A stretch of 64,000 nt of DNA, taken from assembly GCA_947630805.1 (NCBI GenBank), contig CANRIV010000004.1, forward strand, positions 1-64,000, written 5' to 3'. This document shows positions 42,837-52,456 of this stretch, piece after piece (position 1 is the stretch's first letter; each line of letters begins with the position of its first letter). The position numbers were made by a program, and so were the translations under genes. Below the pieces are notes generated by a model that saw only the letters and a program-made list of their open reading frames with translations, searched no databases and had not been told where the DNA came from. Source of the DNA: an uncultured Lachnospiraceae bacterium. GTDB lineage: Bacteria; Bacillota; Clostridia; Lachnospirales; Lachnospiraceae.

Positions 42837-43697
42837 TTAAAATTTATTAACACTGATAAAATATATCAGCACCAAAATTCCAAGAATGATCCGATACCAT
42901 CCGAATACCTGGAAATCATGTTTTTTAATATAATCCATCAGGAATTTGATGACAAATACGGAAACAAAAAATGCCACAACCATTCCTACAATTAATAAAA
43001 AGAGTTCCCCGGAGCTCATTACAAAACCCAGTTTCAGCATTTTTAATGCACTCATGCCAAACATAACAGGTACGGCAAGGAAAAAAGTAAATTCCGCTGC
43101 CGCAACTCTCGATACACCAATTAATAACGCTCCGATAATGGTAGCACCCGAACGTGACGTCCCCGGAATAATTGATAATATCTGAAATAATCCAATGAGA
43201 AATGCTGTCCTATATGTAATATCTTCCAGATTCGTTATTTTTGCTGTCCGTTTTTTATTCCATCTCTCAATAATGATAAATGCAATACCATATAAAATCA
43301 ATGTCATTGCAATGACAATTGGTGTATGCAGATATTCTTCAATAAAATCATCGAAAAGTATTGTGACAACTGCGCCGGGAATACAGGCTACTACCACTTT
43401 AAACCAGAGAGAAAATATATCTTTTTTAATAACAGAATTGACCGGATTTATTCCATCCTCTGTTCCTTTCTTTTTAAATGGCCACATTTTTTTCCAGAAC
43501 ATAACCACAACCGCAAGAATTGCTCCCAGCTGGATTACAAAAAAGAACATTTCTTTAAATTCTTCACTGGCACTGAGCTGTATAAATTCATCTACCAGAA
43601 GCATATGCCCTGTACTGCTGATTGGCAGCCACTCTGTGATTCCTTCCACAACTCCTAAGAAAATCACTTTTAGTATTTCAATTATTTCCGATAACAT
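42837..43697 (-). CDS. uppP: Undecaprenyl-diphosphatase
   Basis: Dephosphorylates undecaprenyl diphosphate to recycle the wall-lipid carrier; it also confers bacitracin resistance. The EGITEWLPISSTGHM motif (about residues 19-33) and PGTSRSGATI (about 178-187) are the BacA signatures, with about eight membrane segments in 286 aa. The ATG at 43697 follows AGGAGGAAGAGACAGA. It seems to be monocistronic, with the tandem repeats C and D after it. Confidence 0.96.
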   Translation of the reverse strand: MLSEIIEILKVIFLGVVEGITEWLPISSTGHMLLVDEFIQLSASEEFKEMFFFVIQLGAILAVVVMFWKKMWPFKKKGTEDGINPVNSVIKKDIFSLWFKVVVACIPGAVVTILFDDFIEEYLHTPIVIAMTLILYGIAFIIIERWNKKRTAKITNLEDITYRTAFLIGLFQILSIIPGTSRSGATIIGALLIGVSRVAAAEFTFFLAVPVMFGMSALKMLKLGFVMSSGELFLLIVGMVVAFFVSVFVIKFLMDYIKKHDFQVFGWYRIILGILVLIYFISVNKF

Positions 43698-43944
43698 TCT
43701 GTCTCTTCCTCCTTTTTACAATATCCTTATTTTATCATAGCCTACCGACGAATTAAACTTATAAATAATATTTATTTTGAAAATATTATTTTATTCTAAA
43801 ATCAGAGAATTAAAATAAATAAAAAGCAGACAATATTTCCAAAAATACCACTGTGTAATTATTGATACAAAAAGGCCTTTCAAATACATTATGCAATAAG
43901 ATGCCAGTTATGTTTTAGCGGTAAAAATACAAGCAAAATCATCA
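43698..43944. other. AT-rich intergenic stretch between uppP and the Ig-like/NlpC gene
   Basis: I see no gene. A symmetric AATAATATT...AATATTATT (about 43766-43795) is the only clear structure, and the uppP promoter probably lies at the left end. Confidence 0.5.
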
Positions 43945-43984
43945 AGGGGCCGGGCACTAATTATTTCGTGCACAGCCCCTTTTT
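43945..43984. terminator. Terminator after the Ig-like/NlpC gene
   Basis: GGGGC...GCAC/GTGC...GCCCC stem with a T-run on the plus strand and a weaker one on the minus strand. It lies about 15 nt after the stop at 43999. Confidence 0.65.
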
Positions 43985-43998
43985 ATGCGAAACTTAAA

Positions 43999-45867
43999 TT
44001 ATTTTACACTCCATGGACATATAAACCAAATCAGATGAGACAGCCATGTCCGGCTTCCGTCCGGAGCTTTTGCTCCACGTCGGACATCCAGTGTGTTAAT
44101 GACAACGGAATAAATACTTTTCAGGCTGTCTGATGTATTTTCTTCATCATAAACAGTTCCCAAATCGCTGATAACATAATAATTTCCATTATCTTCTCCG
44201 AGATACATCATAATATGCCCACTAAACATCAGAAGCGTTCCAGCCGGCATTTGATTCAAAAGTTCTTTTTTCTCTGTCTGGCTCATCGCGGAAACATCAT
44301 AGTTTTGCGTTGGTATTGCTGTCTGCCATGTTGTGTTTCGCGGCAGTTCCAGGCCACAACAACGATATATGCTCCGCGTGTATAAGGAACAATCCATACT
44401 TTCCAGCATGCCTCCCCAACCGTAACGGTTTCCAAGACATGAGAACGCCACATTTAAAAGGCTCCTTTCCGTCAGTGGAAGATATCCGATACTTACACTG
44501 TAATGCTGGGAAATCAATGCCGGTTTTTTTACATAATTACCCTTTTCATCTCTGGTAGGCAGATAGATGACATAGTTGTTCCATGTTCCCCGCTCACCAA
44601 TACTGTCCGGCAACTCGGATTTTGGGACCAGATTGAGTCTGCATCCCAATGAAAGTTCCACTTTCGATGTTGCGGATTCTATATAAGATGGTTCCAGCGT
44701 TATTTTGTCTGTTGTTACTACAAGAAAATCTTCTTCGCTCTGCCATGCTTCAAGCCACTCTTCCTTTGAAGCGCAGAACGCAAGACATTCCGTTTCCACC
44801 CATCCTGTGCAGTTGGAACTAACTGCATAACTGTATTTACCATCTGCAGTAATCAGTTTTACAACGACCGGTTCATTGACAATGATTGCAGAGCTCTGAA
44901 GCTCATCATCTGTGTCAGACGCACTGTTGCCGATACAATCGCTTGTCGGCCAGGACTTATGATTTGCCCGCTTAACGCACAGTGCATAGCGGATGGTATC
45001 AATTTCGGAGGCATCAGCGCCCCTGATATTTTTGCGCATTGCCTCATAATATGCTTCTTTATCAGTCATTGCCACACCGTTTACAAAATTGCATCCCGAA
45101 GGTGTGGAAGTCGTCGCCAAACTGTCCCTTAAAGAAACGGAATTGAATGTCGGATCCATGTTGGCGAGATCATACATATTGGTACCCGGAGTATCCAGTA
45201 TATTCTGATTTAATTTTTTAATTTCTGATTCTGATAACAACACTTTGTCTGGATTGGTACTTTTATTAATCCAGTAGGACGCCTTGCACATCTCCTGCGA
45301 AACACTTCCGGCATAAGTTAGATTTCCCTCATTTTCAGATGGAACTTCCGGTTGTTCAGAAACCATCGGAGGCTCTTCTGTCGGGGTTTCTGTCTCGGCG
45401 TTTGGGACAGATGGAACTTCCGGTTGCTCAGAGACCGTCGGAAGCTTTTCTGTCGGGATTTCTGTCGTTGCTGTCTCTGAATTCGAGGCAGACGGAGCCG
45501 GCGGTGCATTCGATTGGTCTGAACTCGATTTCTTCGATTTCTTCTTTGCCATAACCTTTACTTTGCAAGTCAGTTTTCTCTTTCCGACTTTTACAGTAAT
45601 TTTCACAGTTCCTTTTTTCAGACCTTTAATCGTAACGGAATGTTTTTTCTTTTTGGTAAGTTTCACAATTCCTTTTTTGCTGACTTTATAAGTTGCCTTC
45701 TTATCCGCATTTTTAACCTTGAGTTTAAAACTTTTTCCGGCGGTAATTGTTTTGTTTTTTACAGATAGTCTGACACCGGTTTTCGCCTCTACAGGCTGCT
45801 GTACAGATAACAGGCTGAATACCAAAAAAAGAATTGTTATTATCGCAGTCGCTTTCACCTTTTTCAT
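43999..45867 (-). CDS. Secreted lysine-rich Ig-like/SH3-like/NlpC-P60 wall hydrolase
   Basis: The 622-aa protein has a signal peptide (about 1-28), a lysine-rich bacterial Ig-like domain (about 30-110), a P/T/E linker with two imperfect copies of an EQPEVPS unit (about 115-180), SH3-like segments, and a C-terminal NlpC/P60 domain. Cys in LESMDCSLYTRS (about 492) and His in SGHIMMYLG (about 551) are the catalytic candidates. It should cleave peptidoglycan. The basic Ig-like domain may attach it to the wall. It differs from the other NlpC/P60 protein of the window (16376-17722) in domain order. The ATG at 45867 follows TTGGAGGATTGACTT. Confidence 0.88.
   Translation of the reverse strand: MKKVKATAIITILFLVFSLLSVQQPVEAKTGVRLSVKNKTITAGKSFKLKVKNADKKATYKVSKKGIVKLTKKKKHSVTIKGLKKGTVKITVKVGKRKLTCKVKVMAKKKSKKSSSDQSNAPPAPSASNSETATTEIPTEKLPTVSEQPEVPSVPNAETETPTEEPPMVSEQPEVPSENEGNLTYAGSVSQEMCKASYWINKSTNPDKVLLSESEIKKLNQNILDTPGTNMYDLANMDPTFNSVSLRDSLATTSTPSGCNFVNGVAMTDKEAYYEAMRKNIRGADASEIDTIRYALCVKRANHKSWPTSDCIGNSASDTDDELQSSAIIVNEPVVVKLITADGKYSYAVSSNCTGWVETECLAFCASKEEWLEAWQSEEDFLVVTTDKITLEPSYIESATSKVELSLGCRLNLVPKSELPDSIGERGTWNNYVIYLPTRDEKGNYVKKPALISQHYSVSIGYLPLTERSLLNVAFSCLGNRYGWGGMLESMDCSLYTRSIYRCCGLELPRNTTWQTAIPTQNYDVSAMSQTEKKELLNQMPAGTLLMFSGHIMMYLGEDNGNYYVISDLGTVYDEENTSDSLKSIYSVVINTLDVRRGAKAPDGSRTWLSHLIWFICPWSVK
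45330..45480 (-). repeat. Two-copy repeat encoding the P/T/E linker
   Basis: Two imperfect copies of a unit of about 75 bp share GGAACTTCCGGTTG, and they encode repeated VSEQPEVPS with T/E/P-rich spacers in the Ig-like/NlpC protein. Copy number may vary among strains. Confidence 0.65.
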
Positions 45868-45983
45868 AAGTCAATCCTCCAATAAAATGAAATAATTATA
45901 TAAACTCGATATTATAAACTATAATGAAATTAATTCTATTATTACCGATGTCAATGACACGAAAAGTATTTCTTTTTTTATAT

Positions 45984-46742
45984 TTATTCTTTGAATTTTC
46001 CAATAAATTCTCTGGTCCTTGGATTTTCGGAACAAAATAACTGTTCCGGTGTTCCTTCTTCTACAATCACTCCATTTTCCATAAAAATAATCCGGCTGGA
46101 CACATCCCTTGCAAAATTCATTTCATGTGTAACGATTACCATTGTCATGTGTTCCTGTGCTAACTCGCGAATTACTTTTAAAATTTCCCCGGTCAGTTCC
46201 GGGTCCAATGCCGACGTGGGCTCGTCAAAAAACAGAATGTCCGGTTTCATAGCCAACGCCCTGGCTATTGAAACTCTCTGCTGCTGACCTCCGGAAAGCT
46301 GGCATGGATAGGCATCCTTTTTATCTGCAATCCCCATTTTCTCCAATAATTCCATAGCCATCTGCTCTACCTCTGCCCTATCTCTTTTTTGGTTTTTTAA
46401 GGGAGCATCTACCACATTTTTCCAGACAGAATAATGTGGAAATAAATTAAAATTCTGAAACACCAGTCCGTAATAAGATTTTATCGTTTTTATCTCGCTT
46501 TTAGCAGCATACTCAACTCTTCCGGATTTATCTGTTGAAACTAACTTTTTATCGTTGTAGATGATTGTTCCGCCATCGATTTTTTCCAGATTTACTGCAC
46601 ATCTCAAAAGCGTCGATTTTCCGGAGCCGGACGGTCCGATAATTGACAACACCTCTCCCTTATCCACAGACAGGGAGATATCTTTTAGCACTTCCAGATG
46701 ATTAAAGCATTTTTGTATATGCTTCATTTCTAATACGCTCAT
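45984..46742 (-). CDS. Amino-acid ABC transporter ATP-binding protein
   Basis: The 252-aa ATPase has Walker A GPSGSGKST (about residue 37), signature LSGGQQQRV (about 147) and Walker B ILFFDEPTSALDPE (about 168). It belongs to the polar-amino-acid (GlnQ/TcyN-type) group. It is the last gene of a three-gene operon with its permease (10-bp gap) and binding protein. Confidence 0.96.
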   Translation of the reverse strand: MSVLEMKHIQKCFNHLEVLKDISLSVDKGEVLSIIGPSGSGKSTLLRCAVNLEKIDGGTIIYNDKKLVSTDKSGRVEYAAKSEIKTIKSYYGLVFQNFNLFPHYSVWKNVVDAPLKNQKRDRAEVEQMAMELLEKMGIADKKDAYPCQLSGGQQQRVSIARALAMKPDILFFDEPTSALDPELTGEILKVIRELAQEHMTMVIVTHEMNFARDVSSRIIFMENGVIVEEGTPEQLFCSENPRTREFIGKFKE

Positions 46743-46752
46743 AACTTCCTCC

Positions 46753-47442
46753 CTACTGATAATAATTCATTTTCTTTTCCAATATATTCATTATCCATGC
46801 CACAATAGCATTGAAAATAAAGTAGAATACACCGGCAATGATAAACGGTGTAAAACTGGTCGTACTGGAAGCAATCTGCTTTGTCAGGGCAAACATTTCA
46901 ATATAGGAAACAGAATACGCCAGTGATGTATCTTTTACAAGACAGATAACTTCATTGGTTACTGACGGAAGTATTCTCTTAATTACCTGTGGCAATATAA
47001 TTTTCATAAATCGTTGGAATTTATTATATCCCAGCAAGTCAGCAGCTTCATATTGCCCGATTGGCATAGATTCAATACCGGACCGATAAATTTCCGCAAA
47101 ATATGCCGCATAGTTGAAAGAAAACGCAACGATAATTGCAATAAATTTGTATCCCTCCGGCAAACTCATGCGGAATAGAAAATATCTTCCAAAATATATA
47201 GCAATAACCTGCAGCATCAGAGGTGTTCCGCGCATTATTGATATGTAAACTGTAACCAGCCATCGGATTATCGTAACCTTCGACATTCTTCCAAATGCTA
47301 CAATCAATCCCAACGGCAACGAAAAGAGTAATGTTAAAATAAATATTTTAACAGTCTCCACCATACCGGCAGACATTTGCTGTAACATATCGCTGACTGG
47401 TATCTTCGTTGCCAAAAGCATTATCCCTGTATCCAAAGTCAT
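46753..47442 (-). CDS. Amino-acid ABC transporter permease
   Basis: The 229-aa membrane protein has about five helices and the HisM-type EAA loop around SGIESMPIGQYEAADLLGYNKFQRF (near residue 125). The TLFFSLPLG and MRGTPLMLQVI segments are typical of polar-amino-acid permeases. It lies between the binding protein (6-bp gap) and the ATPase gene. Confidence 0.95.
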   Translation of the reverse strand: MTLDTGIMLLATKIPVSDMLQQMSAGMVETVKIFILTLLFSLPLGLIVAFGRMSKVTIIRWLVTVYISIMRGTPLMLQVIAIYFGRYFLFRMSLPEGYKFIAIIVAFSFNYAAYFAEIYRSGIESMPIGQYEAADLLGYNKFQRFMKIILPQVIKRILPSVTNEVICLVKDTSLAYSVSYIEMFALTKQIASSTTSFTPFIIAGVFYFIFNAIVAWIMNILEKKMNYYQ

Positions 47443-47448
47443 TTCAAT

Positions 47449-48255
47449 TTATTCTCCAATACAAATCATATTTTCGTCAATACTATACTTCTGTGCCAGT
47501 TCTGCTACTGTTCCCTGATCATTCAGTTTCTTTAAATCTTCATTGATTTTATCTCTAAGCTCTGTATTTCCTTTCAAAAATCCAATACCATACTGCTCAG
47601 AATTTAAGTTCTCCTCGAGAATAAGATAACCTTTTCCGCGAGATTCAAGCTGATACTTAGCCACGCCTACATCAATGGCAAGCGCATCAATACTTCCTGC
47701 CTGAAGTTCTGTAAATGCTGTATTATAATCAGAAAATGGGCTGAGTTTCTTAAATGTTTTTCCAAGTTTCTCCTGAGCGCCCTCTTCCTTGAAAAGTCCT
47801 TCTGCTGCGCTGGCTGCCTGAACGCCCACAACCTTATCTTTCAAATCTGACAGTTTTTTAATTCCTGATTTCTCGGAAACGACAACTACCTGTGTATTGT
47901 TAATATATGGATCAGACCACTCATAATCATTTTCCCGTCCATTGATGGTAAATCCACTCCAGATACAATCAATACTTCCACTCTTCAATTCCATATCCTT
48001 TGCATCCCAGCTGATTGGAGACTTTACAAGTTCCCATCCTTCCATATCACAAACTGCCTGGGCCAAATCCAAATCAAAACCAACATACTCATTACTTTTC
48101 TCATCCAGATATCCATATGGTGGATACTCTGCGTCAAATCCTACTGTAAATTTCTTACTCTGCTTACTTTCACTCTCTGTACCCTCATTTGCCGTGCATG
48201 CAGTCAAAGATAAAATCATTGCACAGGAAAGTACGAATGCTAACAATTTTTTCAT
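47449..48255 (-). CDS. Amino-acid ABC transporter substrate-binding lipoprotein
   Basis: The 268-aa protein has a lipobox LTAC (Cys20) and a two-lobed binding fold beginning KFTVGFDAEYPPYGY, with FDLDLAQAVCDMEGW and GSIDCIWSGFTINGRE segments. The family binds polar amino acids such as cystine or glutamine; the exact ligand is not evident. The ATG at 48255 follows AAAGGAGATTAAAG; an upstream ATG at 48291 lacks a ribosome site. It is the first gene of the operon, behind a promoter with a palindromic operator. Confidence 0.94.
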   Translation of the reverse strand: MKKLLAFVLSCAMILSLTACTANEGTESESKQSKKFTVGFDAEYPPYGYLDEKSNEYVGFDLDLAQAVCDMEGWELVKSPISWDAKDMELKSGSIDCIWSGFTINGRENDYEWSDPYINNTQVVVVSEKSGIKKLSDLKDKVVGVQAASAAEGLFKEEGAQEKLGKTFKKLSPFSDYNTAFTELQAGSIDALAIDVGVAKYQLESRGKGYLILEENLNSEQYGIGFLKGNTELRDKINEDLKKLNDQGTVAELAQKYSIDENMICIGE

Positions 48256-48314
48256 CTTTAATCTCCTTTTCTTATTTTTCCATGTTATCACTTTACCAAA
48301 CTAAAGTTACAAAT

Positions 48315-48370
48315 AAATGCTACCAAATCACTTTCAACTTGTCAATGAAAAAAGCAATCTGGTAGCATTT
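48315..48370 (-). promoter_or_regulatory. Promoter and palindromic operator of the amino-acid ABC operon
   Basis: On the minus strand TTGACA (48340-48345), 17 bp, TAGCAT (48317-48322). Two inverted 11-bp arms, AAATGCTACCA (48315-48325) and TGGTAGCATTT (48360-48370), bracket the promoter; one contains the -10 box and the other lies upstream of the -35. This looks like a regulator binding pair with about 45 bp between centres. Confidence 0.6.
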
Positions 48371-48394
48371 CATACAGAATAATTTCTTACTTTA

Positions 48395-51300
48395 TTACTT
48401 TTTATTTTCTTTCTGCTGTACCTTTTCATCTTCCAGCTCTTTTAACAGCTCTGCTGTTTCATCCGGTATCTCGTCTAAATCATCGCCTACATCTATTATC
48501 TTTGGCTGCCTGCGGTATAAAATATCATAAAGAACAGGTACTATAAATAATGTCATTAACGTAGCATAAAGTAAACCAAAACTTACTACAATGGCCATAC
48601 CTTTCTGCATAGCATTTCCTGCATCCTGCGAAAATACCATGACACTCATAGAGAGTATCGTCGTCAGAGCTGTCATCAGAATCGGACGCATACGGGTCTT
48701 TCCTGTAGCAATTAAAGCTGTTCTCTTTTCTACCCCCTGCAATCTTAGCTTATTGGCATAATCTACAAAAACAATACCATTGTTTACCACCGTTCCCATC
48801 AGAATCATGAATCCCATCATTGCCATCGCTGAGATAGACTGGCCAAACAGCATCAGGCCAAGCATCCCTCCGGTAAAGGCCAGCGGAACTGTGAAAATAA
48901 TAATAAATGGCGACAAAAGACTTTGGAACTGGGCAACCATAACAAGATAAACCAGAAGGAATCCCAGTGCCAGCGCCATCAGCATCTGAACAATCATTTC
49001 CATAACTTCCTCAGATTCTCCCTGGATTTCTACTGTATATCCATCTGGTATCTGGTAAGAATTTATTTTCTTTTCCAGTTTTCTTGAAAGTAAAGCTGCA
49101 TTATAATTCTCATGGACCTTAGCCGTCACAGAAAGATATCTGGTCTGATTTTCTCTTAAAACAGTTTCCATACTATCTTCCACTTCCATCTGTGCAAATT
49201 CTGACAGTTTATAAGTTTTCTTTACTTCCTTTCCCTCTTCATCCATTGTGCTGGCTGTTATTTCGGTCTTCATCAGACTGTCATAATCCGGTTTTTCTGT
49301 ATCATTAATTACATTGACATCCAGATCCAGATGATTCATCTGAATGGTAATAGCGGTCTTATCAGTCGTGATTTTTGCCGCCAGCTGCTGATAAATCTGA
49401 GCCGTAGTCAGGCCACAGGCAGCTGCCTTATTTTTATTAATTTTCAGATGAATCTGCTTATTTTTCTCATCAAGACCGTTTTCCGGATTTTCACAACCTT
49501 TTATCTGCTGCATCATTTTCACAATATCATTGCTTATCGCAATCAATTTCTGCTGGTCCGGTCCGTATATTTTTACTTCCAGACCCTGGTCAAGCATATT
49601 TGACATGCCGCCAAATGCCGATGATGCCACTGTCAGTTCTTCACAGGAAATATTTTTTGTATTCTCTTCTATCTGCTTTCGTATTTTCCTGAACTGCTTT
49701 GTGGTACGAATCTTTTCATCTGTAATAATCTGGAACGTAAAACGGGTATAATTATCATCTGTTCCTCCGGTCGCCGAAGCGGTAGCCCCGGCGTTTCCAT
49801 CCATTGCACCCACGGTATCAATACCGTCAATCTTCATAATTTCCTGCATCACTTTATCTGCTGCCGCATAAGACGCTTCTTTTTCCGTATCTTCCGGCAT
49901 CGTAAGGCTGACTGAAATCTGATTGCTTTCCATATCGTCCATCATTACAAGTCCCATCCGGAATACCTGTACGATACATAATATAAGAAGTATGACTGCA
50001 ATCGCTAATGGAATGATTTTATGTCGAAGACATTTTTCCAGTAAATTTCCGTAATAATCTTTGAGGGTATCAAACCATTTCTGTTTATGCTCTTTTGTAT
50101 TCTTCAGAATATTTGCTCCCATAGTAGGAACTACGGTTAAGGCTACAATCAGCGATGCCACCAGAGCATATGTCATAGTAAATGCAAACGGAATCAGTAA
50201 ATCACTTATCATTCCTGTCACATATACCATTGGCAGAAACACACAGATTGTCGTAAGGGTAGACGCTATAATCGGTGCTGCCACCTGTCTGGCTCCCTGC
50301 ACGGCTGCCCGGGGCGCCGGAATATTCATGTTCCGGAGCCGGTAAATGTTTTCCATTACCACAATGGAATTGTCTACTAACATTCCAATTCCAAGACAGA
50401 GTCCTGCCATAGACATTACATTTAATGTGATATTTGTAAAATACATAATTATAATTGCAAACAGCACGCTAAATGGAATACTGAATGCTACAATAATCGT
50501 AGGTTTTACATCCTTTAAAAACAACGCCAATACAATCAGCGCAAGAAGAGCTCCGAGCAACATACTTTTTAACACTGTACGGATAATAATATCAATATAA
50601 CTACTCTGGTCCATCAGAGATGTTATGGATAACCCCGGATTATCCTCTTCTATATCCCGGAAAGATTCCGAGACATTTTTCGCCACTTCACTGGTATTTG
50701 CTGTACTGGACTTATATACGGCAAGAAGAATCGCATCCCGGCCATTAATTTTGGAATAACTGTCTCCCGCATTGTCCACCACAGTAATTTTGGCTACATC
50801 TGATAATTTTATCTTCCCTATTCCTTTTACTTTGGTGAGCACCATGTTTTTTAGCTGTTTTACATCATCATAATTATCGCCCACCTCTACAAGCCACTGA
50901 TTATCCTTATCGTCATCAATATATCCTGCCGGCATGGAAAGATTTTGTGCTGTAATCATAGTGGAGAGTGTATCCAGGCTGAGCAGTGCATCTATATTTG
51001 CATTTTCCAGCGCAGCTTTCTTAGACTGTTCCAGCTGATTTTTCGCCTCTTCCAGTTCTTTTTTTGAATTCTCTATCTGAGTTTCACCTGCTGACATTTG
51101 TGCCTGTCCTGCCCCAAATCCTGATGTGGCAGTATATCCGCCGGAAATTACATCCGACTGATTTTTATCCATATCTTTCATGTTCTCATTCAAAGAATCA
51201 TAAATGGCCTGGGTCCCCTTAATTTCAATCGACAAATTGGCAAGTTCTGTATCTATTTGGGGAATTCTTACTTTTACAACATCATAAATTTGTTTTAATG

Positions 51301-52354
51301 ACTCATATGATAAATCCTCTGTCTGTTCATTATTGCCAAACTGCTGCATCCATTTTAGGAACTGCTGAAATTCCGTTTCATTTTCTACAGCCTGTTCAAT
51401 ATCAGAGGGAATTGTAACCCCGGACTGTTCTGCCAACTTGCCCAGCTGACTGTTCATCCCGGAAAGCATCTGATTGATTTTCTTATATGTATCTTCAATC
51501 TTTGCATCTGTATATGCTTTTTTCTCTGCCTCCAAGGCCATTTTCCCGGCTTTCTGACTGGTCAGGGCCGCCTCGTATGCAGCTTTCATCGCCTGCGCCT
51601 GATTCATTTTTACCTGAGCGTCGGCAAGCTCTTTATTGGTACTGCCCTGCTGTTTTTGCAGCTGCTCTTTCTGCTCTGCAAGCTGCTTTTTTCCATCTTC
51701 AAGCTGATTTTCCGCTTTTTCGATTTCCTTTCTTGCATCAGAAAGTTTGCGATTCATATGTTCTAATATTTTATTATTAATTGTATCTATTTTTTCTTTA
51801 TCTAATCTTATCTCTATAGAATCTGTCGTAAGTCCCAGAGAAGAGATACTGGCAACACCTTCCTGTCTCTCAAGAAACGGCTGCAACGTCTTTTTAGTAA
51901 AATCCGTCAGCTGTTTAATATCTTTTCCCTTATAATCCACGCCAACATACATGGTAGCCATCATATCCATGCTGATTTCCATAATATTAGGCGTTCCACA
52001 TTCTTCCGGAAGTTCTGCCGAATCTACTACTTTAGATACTCTTACCAGCGCAGAATCCATATTGGTATGGTCCGAAAATTCCAACATAATCATGCTATAG
52101 TTATCCGCAGACTGGCTGACTATATTTTCAACGCCATTGACCGTACCCAAAAGACTTTCCAAAGGTCTTGACACATCATTTTCTACTTTTACAGGAGATG
52201 CTCCCGGCTCTGTAGTAATTACCATCAGATACGGAATTTCCATATCCGGCATCAAATCCGTATTCATTCTGCCAAGGCTTACGCCTCCGATAATTAAGAT
52301 AATTATTACTGAAACCACCACAAAGAATGGCTTTTTTACAAAAAATTTTATCAT
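48395..52354 (-). CDS. RND-type exporter with coiled-coil insertion
   Basis: The 1319-aa protein has the AcrB-type fold of 12 membrane segments in two halves, including KSMLLGALLALIVLALFLKD near residue 600 and GICLGIGMLVDNSIVV near 650. It is about 270 residues longer than a typical AcrB. Residues about 195-450, in the first extracytoplasmic loop, are extra and mostly coiled-coil (K/E/Q/L heptads around 205-245 and 425-450), inserted between the LDKEK strand and the AQNLSMPAGYI strand of the pore domain. No fusion-protein or outer-membrane partner is adjacent. Its substrate is unknown. Confidence 0.88.
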   Translation of the reverse strand: MIKFFVKKPFFVVVSVIIILIIGGVSLGRMNTDLMPDMEIPYLMVITTEPGASPVKVENDVSRPLESLLGTVNGVENIVSQSADNYSMIMLEFSDHTNMDSALVRVSKVVDSAELPEECGTPNIMEISMDMMATMYVGVDYKGKDIKQLTDFTKKTLQPFLERQEGVASISSLGLTTDSIEIRLDKEKIDTINNKILEHMNRKLSDARKEIEKAENQLEDGKKQLAEQKEQLQKQQGSTNKELADAQVKMNQAQAMKAAYEAALTSQKAGKMALEAEKKAYTDAKIEDTYKKINQMLSGMNSQLGKLAEQSGVTIPSDIEQAVENETEFQQFLKWMQQFGNNEQTEDLSYESLKQIYDVVKVRIPQIDTELANLSIEIKGTQAIYDSLNENMKDMDKNQSDVISGGYTATSGFGAGQAQMSAGETQIENSKKELEEAKNQLEQSKKAALENANIDALLSLDTLSTMITAQNLSMPAGYIDDDKDNQWLVEVGDNYDDVKQLKNMVLTKVKGIGKIKLSDVAKITVVDNAGDSYSKINGRDAILLAVYKSSTANTSEVAKNVSESFRDIEEDNPGLSITSLMDQSSYIDIIIRTVLKSMLLGALLALIVLALFLKDVKPTIIVAFSIPFSVLFAIIIMYFTNITLNVMSMAGLCLGIGMLVDNSIVVMENIYRLRNMNIPAPRAAVQGARQVAAPIIASTLTTICVFLPMVYVTGMISDLLIPFAFTMTYALVASLIVALTVVPTMGANILKNTKEHKQKWFDTLKDYYGNLLEKCLRHKIIPLAIAVILLILCIVQVFRMGLVMMDDMESNQISVSLTMPEDTEKEASYAAADKVMQEIMKIDGIDTVGAMDGNAGATASATGGTDDNYTRFTFQIITDEKIRTTKQFRKIRKQIEENTKNISCEELTVASSAFGGMSNMLDQGLEVKIYGPDQQKLIAISNDIVKMMQQIKGCENPENGLDEKNKQIHLKINKNKAAACGLTTAQIYQQLAAKITTDKTAITIQMNHLDLDVNVINDTEKPDYDSLMKTEITASTMDEEGKEVKKTYKLSEFAQMEVEDSMETVLRENQTRYLSVTAKVHENYNAALLSRKLEKKINSYQIPDGYTVEIQGESEEVMEMIVQMLMALALGFLLVYLVMVAQFQSLLSPFIIIFTVPLAFTGGMLGLMLFGQSISAMAMMGFMILMGTVVNNGIVFVDYANKLRLQGVEKRTALIATGKTRMRPILMTALTTILSMSVMVFSQDAGNAMQKGMAIVVSFGLLYATLMTLFIVPVLYDILYRRQPKIIDVGDDLDEIPDETAELLKELEDEKVQQKENKK

Positions 52355-52370
52355 ACCTTCGTCCTTTCAA

Positions 52371-52418
52371 AATATTACACCCTGCCACAAAATATTTTAA
52401 ATGACAGGGTGCAATATT
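52371..52418 (-). repeat. Large hairpin just upstream of the RND gene
   Basis: AATATTgCACCCTG and CAGGGTGtAATATT arms enclose an A/T-rich loop; the 3' arm ends 17 nt before the RND start. No T-tract follows, so it may be a weak terminator for the ptsG transcript or a translational control hairpin. Confidence 0.55.
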
Positions 52419-52456
52419 TCAACTAATATTGATTTATTTTACATATTATTCATTTT

